A stretch of DNA of 64,000 bases, from contig OW387136.1 in the NCBI GenBank assembly GCA_936440205.1, positions 19,006,788-19,070,787 on the forward strand. The letters run 5' to 3'. The translations under genes and the position numbers were made by a program. Numbering within the stretch: the stretch's first letter is position 1; each line of letters begins with the position of its first letter. Below are positions 1 through 13,400 of this stretch, in pieces. Under the pieces are notes generated by a model. That model was not told the DNA's origin. It did no database searches and saw only the letters and a program-made list of their open reading frames with translations. The stretch is from Lepidonotus clava. Lineage: Eukaryota; Annelida; Polychaeta; Phyllodocida; Polynoidae.

Positions 1-368
1 TTATACATCTCTCTCTTTGAGTAAAGCTCGGCAAAACATGACCGTCGTGAACTCGATGTCGGCCTGTATTTCTGCCTGTGAAGTTCATGACAACTGCTCT
101 CAAGGGTTTGGAAATAAAATTCCCATCATTGTGCTCGGGACTATGCTTCGGTCGACAATAACCAATCTCCCATTACTTTGCTAAACATTCCCCTGGCTCC
201 TAAATATTGTGCCTTGTGTCTGTAGTGCTGGACAAAGAAGCGCGGTGAACTTCGTTTGACACGTCTCCAGCAACCATTTGATCGAGCGACCTTTGATCAA
301 TCGTCTGGTGTATTTTATAAGCGGTTAAATCCGGAAGCTCTTTCGGCTGGATAGCAAGATTGAATTTC
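1..368. other. No assigned gene; weak coding hints
   Basis: Moderate-GC sequence at the window edge. The minus strand has an open stretch at 200-397 ending in a stop, and the plus strand at about 20-115 encodes a Cys-x3-Cys-x5-Cys pattern loosely like a PAN/apple domain. Neither has clear splice sites or a recognisable full domain. It could be the edge of a gene that continues outside the window, or chance. I do not assign a function. Confidence 0.15.
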
Positions 369-972
369 TCATTGTGGGGTCCCGCATCGTGGTGCATTGA
401 GCCCCACGGATGTGCCCTTCTCCCCCCACCCCCTCGGCCCGCGAAGGGCTCTCCTGGGGACTCTCAGATTGGGGGGTGCCCTCTGACGTCCTCCTGATAA
501 ATGATCCAACACAGCGGGACGCCAGGACCCGATCTCAAGGGGCGGGGACGGCGAAGGTGAAAGGGGCGACGAATGGTCATTTGTAGCGGTCAAGGGCTCC
601 GGCCAGCCCCCTGTAGGACTGACCAGAGGTGGGCGCCCCCTGCTCCGATCCCCGCCCTCCCCGACACAGCGACACCGCCGCACAAAGAGGCAGACATGTT
701 GAAGGGCGTCCCTGTCGTCACTTCCGGTCAGCGACCTCCTGACTTCCGGTCAGCGTGACCGTTTGGGGACTAAATGTCAGATTGGTGGTGCACCCGGACT
801 GGGCGATCTGTGCCGGGATGGGCGATGGCCGCCGAAAGGGCTTGACCATGACCGACATGGGCCACTGCTGGGGTGACTAGGGCTGACCAGTGGTCACTGA
901 AAGCCGTGCCTTCTGACGTTGGGGTCATCGGGGACGTCAGGCAGGGCCGTGGGACGTCGGTTACGGACATAA
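369..972. other. GC-rich island of unknown nature
   Basis: About 600 bp that is clearly richer in G and C than the flanking AT-rich sequence. It carries short direct repeats such as ACTTCCGGTCAGCG (near 720 and 742) and several short open frames on both strands. None of the frames resembles a known domain. It could be a CpG-island promoter, a repeat, or a diverged exon. The boundaries are compositional and approximate. Confidence 0.4.
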
Positions 973-1611
973 ATCAGTGAAACGGAAGGGAGGGAAGAGA
1001 TAGAAGACAACCAAATAAGGAGAAATAAAAGTCAACAAAAGAGAAGCTTTTCAATTTCATATATTGAACTGAAACATAATTATTGCGATGGTCCATGGTG
1101 TCGTTAGGCTGGATTCCTCAGCATAAAAACGCACACAAACTATGGAGACAATTATGAGAAAATGCATATATCTATATCATCGTAGTTGACAAGCTTAAGT
1201 GCAGTTATAGCATAATACATGATGTACACTCGGATACGTATTTACATGTAATTTGTTGGGAGATCATGAATGTGCCATTAATTTTATCCCCAGGGACAGC
1301 AATTTTGGATGTAATGGACATAAGAAATAATAAGACAATTAGTTTGATTTTCCTCAATACTTTTATTGTTCTGTTGTAGAGAGCTGTTGTAGATACCTAT
1401 TGTAGAGTTACTTTTATCAAGGGGTTTCATTGTCGATTAATCAACGTACACAGACCTGTGCCTTGCATCACGCTCTGTCGCAAGTTACTAATATAGAAGG
1501 CAGCTTTATCCTGACACAGCTGGATCAAAAGAGTACATGCCTACCATGTATCAAACCAACATTCACCAAGCCAAGGGGACTAAGATCATAATCAGTGTGA
1601 TTACTGCTTAA

Positions 1612-2326
1612 CGGATAGACAGCACCTCTCAGCGGCCAATTCATGGCCTCCACTTTGTTTTGGAATTAATTCTTTACTGTTTGTGGCATTATTATATGCC
1701 ATACATTTTTTAAAAGCCAATGTAGAATCTCCTCTAATGGTATAAGTTATGTTTAGATGTAAAGAAATGTGCTTTTGTAAGTAGGCCAGGAAGTGAAAAA
1801 ATGCGTTTTTCACTTTTATTTTTTAAACAAGGATATCTCAGTAACTACTGCATATAAATTCATGAAATTTCTCATACATGTAGATAACATTCATTTAGAG
1901 GGAAAATTGTCCCAGAATTTTAATTTAGGTCTTACTTTTTGTTTTATGAAATGTAGAAAATAATGTTAATTAAAATGACTAAAATTTTCCAGTTTTTTGT
2001 CATAAAATGAAAACTAGGCCCTAAATAAAAAAAAATCTGAGACACGCTTCCCTCCAGAGGATCATTATTGACATGCTCAAGAAATTTCATTACAATCTAT
2101 GGAGTGGTCACTGAGATATCATTGTTCAAAAATAAAAAGTGAAAAAAATAGGTTTTTTTGCGGATAATTCCTCAAATATTACAATGTTAATGACAAAATG
2201 TCTTCCATAAGATAGAGAAAAATGTGTCCTTTCATTTGATATATAATATATTGTTTTAGGCTTATTAGTTGGTTCACAATATGCATTGTCGCAAATGAAG
2301 CCACTCTGAGGTGTTGTCTATCCTTA
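1612..2326. mobile_element. Foldback MITE with TTAA flanks
   Basis: The ends are inverted copies: GGATAGACAGCACCTC near 1613 against the complement of GAGGTGTTGTCTATCC near 2308. TTAA flanks both sides (1608-1611 and 2327-2330), as expected for a piggyBac/Kolobok-type target duplication. The similarity continues inward: the stretch reading TTTTTCACTTTTATTTTTTAA near 1805 recurs inverted near 2125, so the whole element can fold into a long hairpin. No transposase frame is present, so it is non-autonomous. The arms have diverged, which suggests it is old. Confidence 0.6.
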
Positions 2327-2330
2327 TTAA

Positions 2331-3912
2331 GGCTGTTGGAGTTGGGGAAGTCTTATTTCCCATCCATCTTTTAACTAAACAACATTTCATTTATTTGAAC
2401 TGTTATCAAGTACATGCTGGATATTCCACAGCTATTTCCTTTTGTATTAACTTTTTGCATCAGCGTATTCAGATGCGTCTATAGTCCAAAAAGCTTCAAA
2501 GCTCTTTTTGAAGCTATTTTTGGACTTTGCCGGGCTATTATCCAGAATGTCCGACAGTCCATTCACAGTTTCAATATGATTGATATCAGACAGACGACGC
2601 TTTAAGTGGCGATAAAAGGTTTACACAACTCTATTCAGTGGAACTTAATCTATAAATCTTTGATCACACTTTAGTATACGAAGATTTCTTACTGCCCGTA
2701 TGGTTGAATCTTTGAAAACGCTCTGTCTAAATGTACACTGAATGAACAGGATCTTAGGTTCACGGGAGGTTATTCATACGGCCGTTTAAGAAATAAATGT
2801 TGACACGTTTAGAATGGGGATTTTCAAAGAGAGATCAAAGACTAAGCTTGTTGTACGGTTACATTAGCCAACTCATTGATGGGTTGTATATCTCATCGAA
2901 CCCATTTTGACTTGAAATCGGACATTTCTGCACAAAACACATTGTTAAAATGATAAAGTTATACTTTATATAATACATATAGATTTGCATAACCTAAAGT
3001 ATTAGGGTGATCTAAATTTGTAATTTAAAAAAGGATCTAGACAAACCCTTGGTATGGGAAGAAAGAATACCCTGGGTAATCAGTTTTATGAGTTGTTGGT
3101 GTAATTGTTTCTTGGTAAAGATATTACGTACATACATTCACTTGTTAAAATGAGAGACAGCGGGAGGCACTGGACAATATCCCATCTTCCACATCTTACT
3201 GGCTGATGAAATCTCTTTATCTAATCAGGCATTGATGCTGGTCCATAGTAAATTGCTTTGTATACCCCAATTAAAGGCTAATACTGACTAACATACTCAA
3301 AGACTGTTGAAAAATGGTATTTGTCACAGGATATGATTCTTAAACCCAGAATTTATGATCGCAGCTTTCAAAAAAACGTTTTAAACATACAAATTCTTTG
3401 AGACTGCTAGAAATCGCATAATCTTCTTAACGTAATATTGAATAATATTATATTTGAACACGGTGTTCTCTGTGTAATCTTATGTACTTTGAAAACCCAT
3501 ATATCACAAACTATCTGGAATATCATTCTGTTTTTTCAACACGGCCATCCGCTGATCATCACCATCACTTGCTTTTCTTTCTTTAACTGTTTAATAATTT
3601 TCGATTGGTATTGATATACCTGATGAATGCTGATTTGCTACCAGGTGGCATGCATTGGGGAAAATGGTTTTTAAGCTGGTTTTGCTCATAATATGAGGTA
3701 TAGCAAACTGATTATAACGCGAAACTATATGATTATCGGTTGGGGTGGCCGCATGATAGCTTTATTTCGAAGGTATAAAATGCATAAACGGAAACCTGTG
3801 CATGCGCTGGAAATCTCATTTTTGACCTAACCTATCTATTTTGCTGTTCATAGTTGCAACTCCTCGGCTGAAACTGCTGGCTTAGCGTGTATGGCTATAT
3901 TATTCGAACAGA
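2331..3912. other. AT-rich stretch, nothing recognised
   Basis: About 1.6 kb of AT-rich sequence. I see no exon with paired splice sites, no RNA gene and no clear repeat boundary here. Confidence 0.5.
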
Positions 3913-4824
3913 CCAGGGGTGCGTTCCAACCTACCGTTTACACATCTCTTAGCCTCCGCAAGTGCTACATACGGAAGGTCTGCGGTTGTTGCGTTCCATG
4001 GTCAACCCCAAACTGTCCAGGATCACCGGGTGCAGACACCCCTGTCTATTATAACCATAATAGGACGGTTGCTAGGTGCCCATGGTACGTCTGTATACAG
4101 GCCCCAGACAGCCTATTTGTAGGGGAAATTTACGGAGACCTCTTCAGGTGTCCGTAAGTGCAAAGGAGCACAGAGAAAAGCTCTTATTTCTCAAGAATTA
4201 AGGGATAACATGAGCTTAAAAATGGATGACAATGATGCTAAGATATTTTGCAATATTTATTTTCTATTCTGAATAAGTATAATGTTATAGATTTAATCTT
4301 GTTGGGTTGATATGACTTACATACCATTTACACTATGATCCGGTGCCCACCTTCGTTTCTAGGTCTGAAGGTGGCGTCAGAGGCAATTAAGCCAATTGTA
4401 GGAGCCAGACAGATGGGCGCCGGGCAGCCACATGGTCAAATCTCTTGAAGTCCCTGAAGCATGGTCATGGTTGAGCACCCTCGATTCAATTTTTCTATGG
4501 ACTATTATGCCATATGAATAGTATATATAATCCACAAATTATGTACCCAAAGATGGCTAATCGTATAATGTAATTTTGGGTATACCCCTTGATTTTTATT
4601 TACCCATTAGATGGGTAAAAACAGGCATAATCTTGTATTATCTAGATCGTGGGTGGTAGGCAGGGTCTCATGAGATATCAAACGCCCATGTATTTTAGGC
4701 CTCAAATAGATGCGGAGTTGACACCTCCCGTAGCTAACAACTTTGCAACGGTTTTCCGTACATAGGACACTCCTCCGCAAGGATTTGGGGCTTGCAACGG
4801 TGTAGACTGTGGAACGCACCCCAG
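3913..4824. mobile_element. Inverted-repeat DNA transposon remnant
   Basis: The left end CAGGGGTGCGTTCCA (3913) is matched by the inverted right end TGGAACGCACCCCAG (about 4810-4824) with one mismatch near the tip. The next 20 or so bases also pair loosely (a CTACCGTTTACAC-type block). The terminal CAGGG-type sequence resembles hAT elements. No matching 8-bp target duplication can be read and no transposase is present, so it is a non-autonomous and probably old copy. Confidence 0.5.
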
Positions 4825-6379
4825 GCATACATGGCCAGAAATGTTTAAAAGAAAGTTTTGGGTTTGGTAAACATAATTTATCTTAATCAACTAGGCCTAT
4901 GTTAATTATCGACAGAAAAGTAATTGATGAGAAATTGAACACATTTGACAAAATTCCTCAGAAAATTCACTTGAACATGGCATGGTTTTCCACTTGTCCC
5001 AAACTCCTCTATACACTGAGCAATGTCTAGAATACAGTTTATGTTTATCATTTCTCCATCAGGTGTCTCCTATTGTCTTTTTTTACCTTTTCTTGTGTGC
5101 TTAAGCAGGGTCTACTTGACCAAGACCAATTAATAGACCAATTTCTTTTTTTTTTAAATATTCCTTTAAACCACTTTTACATCAATGTGATCTTCCAAGT
5201 AATTTTGAAAATACGATAATAACAAAATGCATTACTTAGGGAACGTTTCACACTAGGGTAATTGGAAATGTGTTTCTCACATCTCACAAAATTTAAGATA
5301 AGATGTTCTTAATAATCAATAATCTCAACTCTAATAATGTATAGATAACAATAGGAACGTAAGATCATAAAGTCAGAAACTCAACCATGAAAAAGTATGA
5401 TCTTAAAATTATGACCAGTGTGAAACTCCCCCTTAGTCTTGAAACCATGTTTTGGATATGGTAAACTATTTCAATCCAAAATATCTACGCAATGATATAT
5501 ATGAGGCTCAAACTAATGTGTCTTTTATTCAAACCAACTACTCGTCCACCCTCACTCTAGCCCTAAACTATAGCCATGAAAAATACGGTGAATAAAGACC
5601 TCCGGTGTGAAACGAGACAGAACAGGACATCAAACGGGGTATTAATCCGGCGTTAATGTGGTTAGAATAGAGAGTACCCATGCAGGGGGATTACGACAGG
5701 AATTTAACGGTTCACGGACGTGCGACTGGCCTCTGTGCAGGGCCACTAAAGTCGATACAATTTCCGAAGCTGCCTCCCCTCTTTGATGTCCACCAGTCAG
5801 GCACAAAGTTAGTGCCTCCGCCAGGCCCCCAAATTCTAGTCCATATGCTTGAGAGATTTCGGCTGCCGGGTTAGCCAACGCCACAGGCAAGCACAAAGGA
5901 AATCAAAATAAGCGAAGTCAGTTGTGTAATGAATGAGGTTATATCATTGTTCATGGGGTGCTCTCTCTTCCTGGAGCGTAGGCAATGACGTCACAGCAGG
6001 GCCATCGTCCCGTGTGTTTGGATAGCGCTGCGTTCACCCAGCCAGAAGGGACAGATGACGCGTTGCCATGACAATAGGACGCTGCCGAGGAATGTGCAGG
6101 CATGCCAGGAAGTGAACAGGTATACAGTATGCCGACGTTCACTCTCCATACATAGAGGCTCGAGGCTACAATGAGTGTGAGCAGACCAGTTAGTAGAGCC
6201 AACTGTGGAATGGATGGAGAGTGAGAGGCCGGGAGAAGCGGGGTGGTATACCTGATTGCATGGGAACGGACTTCAAAGGCGGCATACCGACGGGCGGCAC
6301 AGCATCAAAGGTGCTAATTAAAAGTAGGAGAAATCCTACAGGTGTGGGTGATGGGCGTTGGTCAACTGGTCAGCTGGAC
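4825..6379. other. Non-coding stretch, nothing recognised
   Basis: About 1.55 kb. It includes a more GC-balanced part at 5640-6300 with short open frames on both strands, none resembling a known protein or carrying convincing splice sites. Confidence 0.4.
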
Positions 6380-6866
6380 CAGGCCCGTGCCCAGCTTCTG
6401 CTGTGGGGGGGTGACGAGGTTCCAGAAGTGGAACTTTTGCCTATACTTTCAATAATTTGAACTTGATACAGGGGTTGCTGAGCAGTAAAAAGTGGAACTG
6501 TTCAATATTATCCTAATAATTTTAGGGGTTTTTACATTAAATTTTGTATGGTAAGATGGAACGTTTGGGAAAAAAATCATCTGTGGGTGGGGTGGGGCTG
6601 GCCCTCCATCCCCCCCCCCCCCAGTTATGGGCCTGCAGGTGGCGAGAATCCCTATTAAGTAGGACTTTTGCTTATAATTTCAATGATTTAGATCTACAAA
6701 AAGGGGGTGGCGAGGTTCCGAAAGTGGGACTTTTCAATATTTTCTCATATCTTTTAGGGGTTTTACAGTAAGTTTTTAAGGGAAAGGTGGAACTTTTTAT
6801 CAAATCTCCTCTGTGGGGGGGGGGGGGGGCGCCACCCCCGCCACCCCCCCCTGGGTACGGGCCCCA
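6380..6866. mobile_element. hAT-like MITE, internally duplicated
   Basis: It starts with CAGGCCCGTGCCCAG and ends with the inverted form CTGGGTACGGGCC. Inside, a block containing GACGAGGTTCC and AAGTGG is present twice (about 6410 and 6705), and a third terminus-like sequence (CCCAGTTATGGGCCTG) lies near 6621, so two or more copies appear fused. Long G and C runs are typical of this family. A relative occurs at 32354-32957. Confidence 0.5.
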
Positions 6867-7211
6867 GGATGTGGGAACGGACAGCTGGCACCTGGAGGAC
6901 GAGGGGTACATGGGGGGAGGGGGGAGAGAGAGACAGGGGGTGATGAATATCTCAGACCGGGTAACCCACAACATGTTCTTCATTATGTTGGAATATTCAG
7001 TTTCTTACTCATTCATTGAACAAAAATGATTCTATATTTAAAATTACCTTAATCGTCTTTGTGAAACAAACCGCGTTATCGTTGTGGACCAAATGGTGTC
7101 AAAGATTATGTCAATACATTGTCCTCACTTTTTCATAATGATTGCAATTCGGGAGCCATTGCAGAATTATGATGTTGCATATTTATAGCACCCCCACATA
7201 CAGCTTGCACC

Positions 7212-7265
<54 letters not shown>

Positions 7266-7280
7266 TGTATGTATGTATAT
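7212..7280. repeat. TA and GTAT microsatellite
   Basis: A (TA)n tract of about 26 bases runs directly into a (GTAT)n tract of about 40 bases. Confidence 0.95.
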
Positions 7281-8605
7281 AGTTCCTGGATAATCATCTG
7301 AACTTAGCCGTGAAGACTTAATTCGTAACAATACGTAAGCTAATAACAAGAAATTCTCAAATTTACATAAGTCTAATACCATCTAAAGTTACCACCACGT
7401 TCAAACGTTCAAAAAAGATATTCCTGTGGGTATTCACTATTATGACTGGCTTGAGGCGCCCTGGAGCTCTACAGACAAGTGATTACAACATACCTCGCCA
7501 TCAAAGGGATTGCATTAACTTGTTGTGATTTCGTATTGACAATAGCTGGAGAAGTAGCAGTGAGGACAAAACCGGAGGGTTGGCTGTTGCCAACCTGCAC
7601 GTTGGCCGTTGGAATGGTGTTGTATCAAGAGACAATAGTAAAACAATTTCGGATAACAATTGGTCGGTTTCAGGTTGTGGACATTCATTTTTAATTCCTA
7701 ATTAAATTGATCAATTAATTTACTTATTCATAATGTATAATAGAAAAGAGGGAGTTCTAGAAAGCTGCCAGTAGGTCTGTAGTTGTATTTCAAAAATGAT
7801 AATAGTAATTTTTCAAGAAGATGAAAATATAATTTGGTAATTCTAATTTGAGATTTCAGGCCATCAAAATACCAGTTACCAACAGTTTTAGAAATAAAAG
7901 AAATACCAACAGTACAATTTAGTCAACTGGTGACTTTCATGCAGGCAACAAAAACATATATAGTTATTGTTACACTTTGTTTTAATCAGTTTATTTTTAT
8001 TCTGTGGAGATTTCAAACTTAGCGTCTGTTCTCCCGCTCCACCTAGACATGATATTCGAAATATCAATATAAACACACAACAATTCATATTCTAAGCACA
8101 GATATACACGAAGGGTCTTCTCATCACCCAAAACTTCTTTTTAACATCGATCAATAGGTTACGTCAACTGAAATTATTTTCCGTACAAACATAGAAGTGA
8201 GTGGTCAGGAGTCAGCTCAATAATATCAAGTCAATCATCAAGCTACGCGATATACCTACATATATTACACAAACCTATTGTGATGTTACGCCAAAAAGAC
8301 CTCTTATTCAATCTAACAATTGTAGTATATCTTTCATAGAGGTCCTGCAGAAAAAATCTTAGTGTTAGGTTTTCCCAACGATTGTCCATATCATATATAT
8401 CCAGCAGTCAGGTGTTGACACCGCCCCCCTGATACATTGACACCAGGGAATACGCCTTGCGCTGTATCCATAGATTTGATATAACCACAATAAGACATGA
8501 ATCTGAAAGCACCGACTGACATTAACATAGACAAGGTAGGGACGTCGAAAAATGCCCTATTCGATTCGAGAAGGGAGAGAGGACGGGACAAACCTAGGAT
8601 TCCGG
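7281..8605. other. Non-coding stretch downstream of gene 1
   Basis: AT-rich sequence between the microsatellite and the presumed 3' end of the minus-strand receptor gene. No exon or element boundary recognised. Confidence 0.4.
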
Positions 8606-8611
8606 TTTATT
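8606..8611 (-). promoter_or_regulatory. Candidate polyadenylation signal of gene 1
   Basis: AATAAA read on the minus strand, about 280 bases downstream of the receptor stop codon. The position is plausible for a 3' UTR. Such hexamers also arise by chance in AT-rich DNA, so this is suggestive only. Confidence 0.35.
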
Positions 8612-8889
8612 ATTCTATGGCAGATAGTTGGATATGTCATAATCATAATGATTATGGTTTCTATACTGTGCGGATTTCCCATGTAGGGATTTCCACCAAC
8701 CATAATCTCCTCCCGTTGTGGGTGGTAGGTTGACGTGTGAATGGTAACAAAGACTATAGGTTTATGAGGATCATATGCCATGGCTTGCAACATACCTCCA
8801 GGTGTTATATATAAGCTTCCCATCCAACATTGTTACCAGACATAAGGCATGATTGGCCTATTAACCCCCTTTGGGCGTGACTCTGACTA

Positions 8890-10435
8890 TCAGATCAATG
8901 AAACACATGTTTTATATTCCTTATCCTCATTATCTTCACCTGAGTCGTTGTCCTGCTCTTTCACCTCAGATAACAGATTGTCAAATTGGGAGCTAGAATT
9001 ATCACTTATAAATTCTGAATTATTCTCTTCAATATCATCAGACGTTTCTTGAGATAGTAATTCCTCTTTTTCGTCAAGTGCCTCCATATTCCCACTGGAT
9101 TGTGAACACAATAGAGTTAATGTAAAGGTTGGCACATCTTTATCAATACAACCGATGCTCTCAGATGGATCCTGGTGGGAAGTTGTATCAGCTACATTGT
9201 CCATTTTGAGGCTAACCTCATTGTTATTTGTTGCTGAAATGCTGTTCAGACATTCAGAATCTGGCAATGATGGACCAAGGTTGGTGGCAGTAGTCATCAC
9301 CATCGGTTGTCCATCGTATGAAAGTTTTACTGGTTTATATCCACTACTAGTTCCCGAAATGGTACTCCTGGAACAAGTCCCATCATCTGCTCTCAATGAA
9401 TTCTCAGCCAAAGCCTTGTCTCTACATGCAGAGTGCACAGCTCCAGAGCCTTCACCGTCCTGGTTGTTGACCTCTAACAGTTTGTCGAGTTCGAAGCTAG
9501 GATTATGATTTACATGTTCTGAATTATTCTTCTTAATATCATTAGACTTTTCTTCAGATGATACTTCCTCGTTTTCGTCAAGTGCCTCCATATTCCCACT
9601 GGATTGCGAACACACTAGAGTTAATGTAAAGGTTGGCACATCATTATCAGTACAACCAATGCTCTGAGATGGATCCTGGTGGGAAGTTGTATCAACTACA
9701 TTGTCCATGTTGAGGATAACCTCAGTGCTATTTGTTGCTGAAATCCTGTTCAGACATTCGGAATCTGGCAATGATGGACAACGGTTGGTGGCAGTAGTTG
9801 GTTTGGCCATGCTGTAAGTACTGGTACATTTCTTCGTTGGCTGTCCATCAAGTGATAGTTTAAGGGCTGGTTTATATCCACTACTAGCTCCCGAATTGGC
9901 ACTCTTGGAACAATTCTTGCCACCTGTTCTCAGTGAATTCTCAGCCAAGGTCTTGTCTGTACATGCAGAGTGCAAAGCTCCAGAGCCTTCACCGTCCTGT
10001 TTGTTGACCAGATTGTCAAGTCGGGAGCTAGAATTACTACTTATTGTTGAAATGCTGTTCAGACATTCGGAATCTAGCAATGATGGATCAAGGTTGGTGG
10101 CAGTAGTTGGTTTGGCCATGCTGTAAGTACTGGTACATTTCTTCGTTGGCTGTTCATCAAGTGAAAATTTAAGGGCTGGTTTATATCCACTACTAGTTCC
10201 CGAATTGGTACTCCTGGCACATTTCCCGCCACCTGTCCTCAGTGAATTCTCAGCCAAAGCCTTGTCTCTACACACAGAGTGCACAGCTCCAGAGCCTTCG
10301 TCAGTCTGCTTGTTGACCTCTAACAGATTGTAGAGTTCGTCTTCATGGCTGGGAGGTGAGAAGTTCTGGTCTCTCTTTGGAGGTGGGATGATAGTTGGGA
10401 TCCGACAAGTGTCGCCTCGATATTTAAATTTAAAA
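8890..10435 (-). CDS. Receptor exon 12: Box 1 and cytoplasmic tail
   Basis: Residues 539-1053 in one large exon, with the stop TGA at 8890-8892. Just inside the membrane is RIPTIIPPPKRD, fitting the hydrophobic-x-x-x-aliphatic-Pro-x-Pro rule of Box 1, where JAK kinases dock. The rest is Ser/Thr/Glu-rich and built of three related units containing SSGYKP; two also carry TYSMAKP. The third unit alone has YDGQ, a match to the YXXQ motif bound by STAT3-type proteins. The C-terminus VSLI fits a class I PDZ ligand. Acceptor TTTCAG, phase 2 in. Confidence 0.85.
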
Positions 10436-13400
10436 CTGAAAGGTAATTTTATAGATACATGTATACGTTAATAAAAATCTTTGCTTAAATTTACTAGGAA
10501 ATAACTGTACGGAAATGGGAAAAAAAATTAAACATTGTATGTAAGATGACACTCGAGCAGCTCAGAGCAGCTCGGAGTTCCTGGGAGTTGCTCCCCGGTT
10601 TAAGGTGTGCTAAAGATTGATGTTTTGCAGAATACCGTTACCGATGGAAGATATCATCAACACTCCCACTTTCAGGAATATGCAATTGTTTCTTACTACA
10701 ATATGATGCCAACGATGATCACAACCAATGCGGAGCCTCCCGCGATGTATCCCTCATTACGGAACTTGGGAATAGCTAAACAGAGACATTTACATTTCAA
10801 AATGAGTTTGAATTCCTTTGTTGTATGGAATTTGGGAATAGCTAAAAAGAGACATTTACATTTTAAAATGAGTTTGAATTCCTCATTGTTGTATGGTCTT
10901 CTCAAATAAACATGTTACAATTTATACTACTTTGTATTCAGTTACAGAGAAAAGTAAAAAATCATGAGGTAAAACTCTATTGCTAAACCTATTTGGTCTC
11001 TATAGTATTTAAGAAGTCTGATGTGCAAATCAATGTTAAGATGTCCATAACTTACTCGGTGGATAGGTTTTGACGACGGACAGACTTGGACCTTTATGTC
11101 CGACCGCGACCAGACTGACTTGGTAGTGGTCTCCGCCGGACGAGTCATGGATGGTGTACTCCTGGGTACCTCGTGAGAGATTCACTAACGACACAGCTAC
11201 CAGAAAGGAAGAGTAATGAAGATTTCAATGAGATTAGAGCTATACTATTTAATGGACATAGAGCTTTAATGTGATAAGAGTTCTTGGCTGTAAATATGGC
11301 CTGGCGTGACTGTTATGAATCGGCTGAACGCGACTATACACTACAGTGACTAAAAACTAGATGATACACAAAAATAATCCCGGAAATTCAAGGAAAAAGA
11401 CACATTCCAAAGAATTCCCTATAAAAAGTGAGCACAAAATATTGTTACAAATATCATACAGGAGTAGCTCACCATGTTGTCACCTCACGTTGTGAGGGCA
11501 GAGAAGAACCCTGGGAACACTACGCCGTTTCATCCCCAGTAAAGAAAGTGTTGTTCAAAGATTTGACACCCTTGAGAAGATCAAATCATGATTTTTAATT
11601 GTCCGTTTACCCTATTTTGTTTCAGATCTTATAACAAAAAAAAAGAGAGATACCTGACCGTTCGACGGGTTTCCACGTGAGTTTGTAGGCTAGCACACGT
11701 CCAGTATTATAGTCACAAGGCGGGGCTTGAATCGTCACGTTTAATAGACCATTCGAACTCTCACCAGGTCCCTCCAAACCATTGATTTCAAAGTCCGGTT
11801 TGGGAGTTTCTACAAAAATAAAGTGCACCCATAGGTTCAGGTGTCTTACCTCGAATAAATAGATGTTACCTTGAATACACATATCTTTCCTCAAGTACAT
11901 GAATGTTACTTTGAATACACGAATGTTATTGTGTCACAAACACAACTTGAACGTTCTATAGAATTGTTCAGTCCAGAGTAAAATTAATCTCTAAGTAACT
12001 GCCTCATTAATACTCCTGACAGCACCCATGTGAGTTTGTACTGATCAATCAGAAGCCTGAATTCCCAATGCTAGGCCCATAAAAATGCAATATTTGACTG
12101 AATAAAGGCAGAGACCCTCAGGTCTCTCAAACCACTTCAGTCAGGTCATACTTTAATACTGCTATGGTTTCATCTCACCAACGGTAAGCGACCCTAGATC
12201 TTTGAACCAAAGAGGTTGTCATAGAAATATGCATGAAATTCATCAAGATGTGTTACTGTCATTAACCAAATTCATCCTTAAAGGGTTCCTTGCACATAAA
12301 TTGCGTGAGCCTATTTTTAATTTAATTACATTCTCTTTGGTATTTAAAAAAAAAAATCAAAGAAAGAATTGAGAAATGTTGAAGCATTAGTGAACTATGA
12401 GGGAATTAAGATAAAATTTGGGAATTCCCTACTTTCTGGTCTTTCAGTTCTGTCCTTGCTACATCATAATAAAGGGCATTACCTTTCAAAAAAAACTTGG
12501 GAATTTCAGGTAATTGAATTAATTTAAGTGAGAAAAAGACACACATGTTTTAGCCTGTATTTGGCCCAATATAGATATCTAATCCTACAGGTAAAATTCC
12601 TTTCTATATGCTATTGAGAGTTGAGGATTCCCTTTTTTGAAAGGTGGGGATTCCCAATTAGTGTCCTTGTCACATCACTAGATTAGGGGAATTCCCTTGA
12701 AAACACATGAAATAGACTAAATATTAAAATCTCATAACTGTGTCTACATTTGGAATATCCTTAAAATATTTCTAACATTATTAGTTCTTGATGCATTTTC
12801 CATGCTCGTGCAAAAATATTCATCCTTTGATCATGTGCAAGGTTCCCTTTAAATTGCATTTTACAAAGCTATAGTGTCATTATGTTTGAATGTGTAGATT
12901 TATACACACGCATATAAATGTATACTACATGTGTATGTATACATAAAATATCTATGTTTATACATATATAAACATTCATGTCTGTGTGCCTTTGTGGTTA
13001 GACAATTAACCCTTACCCCCTCCCCTTCTACCTACCCCTTCCTTCTCCCCCTCCCCTATCCCCTGAATCTGGCCACTCAGTCTGTGCTGTGACCAATGAA
13101 CCGTGACCCCCAGTCTGGTACATTTCACATCACTGAGTTACTCAGCCTAGCTAATCAGGGCCCATCTTGTTCATTTTATTAAACAGCTCATTCTGGCCAC
13201 TTAGGGTCAATCTTGTACATTTCATGATAGGCATGAGGAGGGGGGAGGGGGCAGCAGATGGGGAGGGGCAAGAGGGTAATTAGCATACATGGTTCAGGTG
13301 TGATGTCATCACCCTAAAAGGCCACAAGGAGACATTAGGGGGCAGTATGGTGAAACAAGAAGTTGGGCTTTAGGGTCATTTCTTAGAATTAATTATAAAG

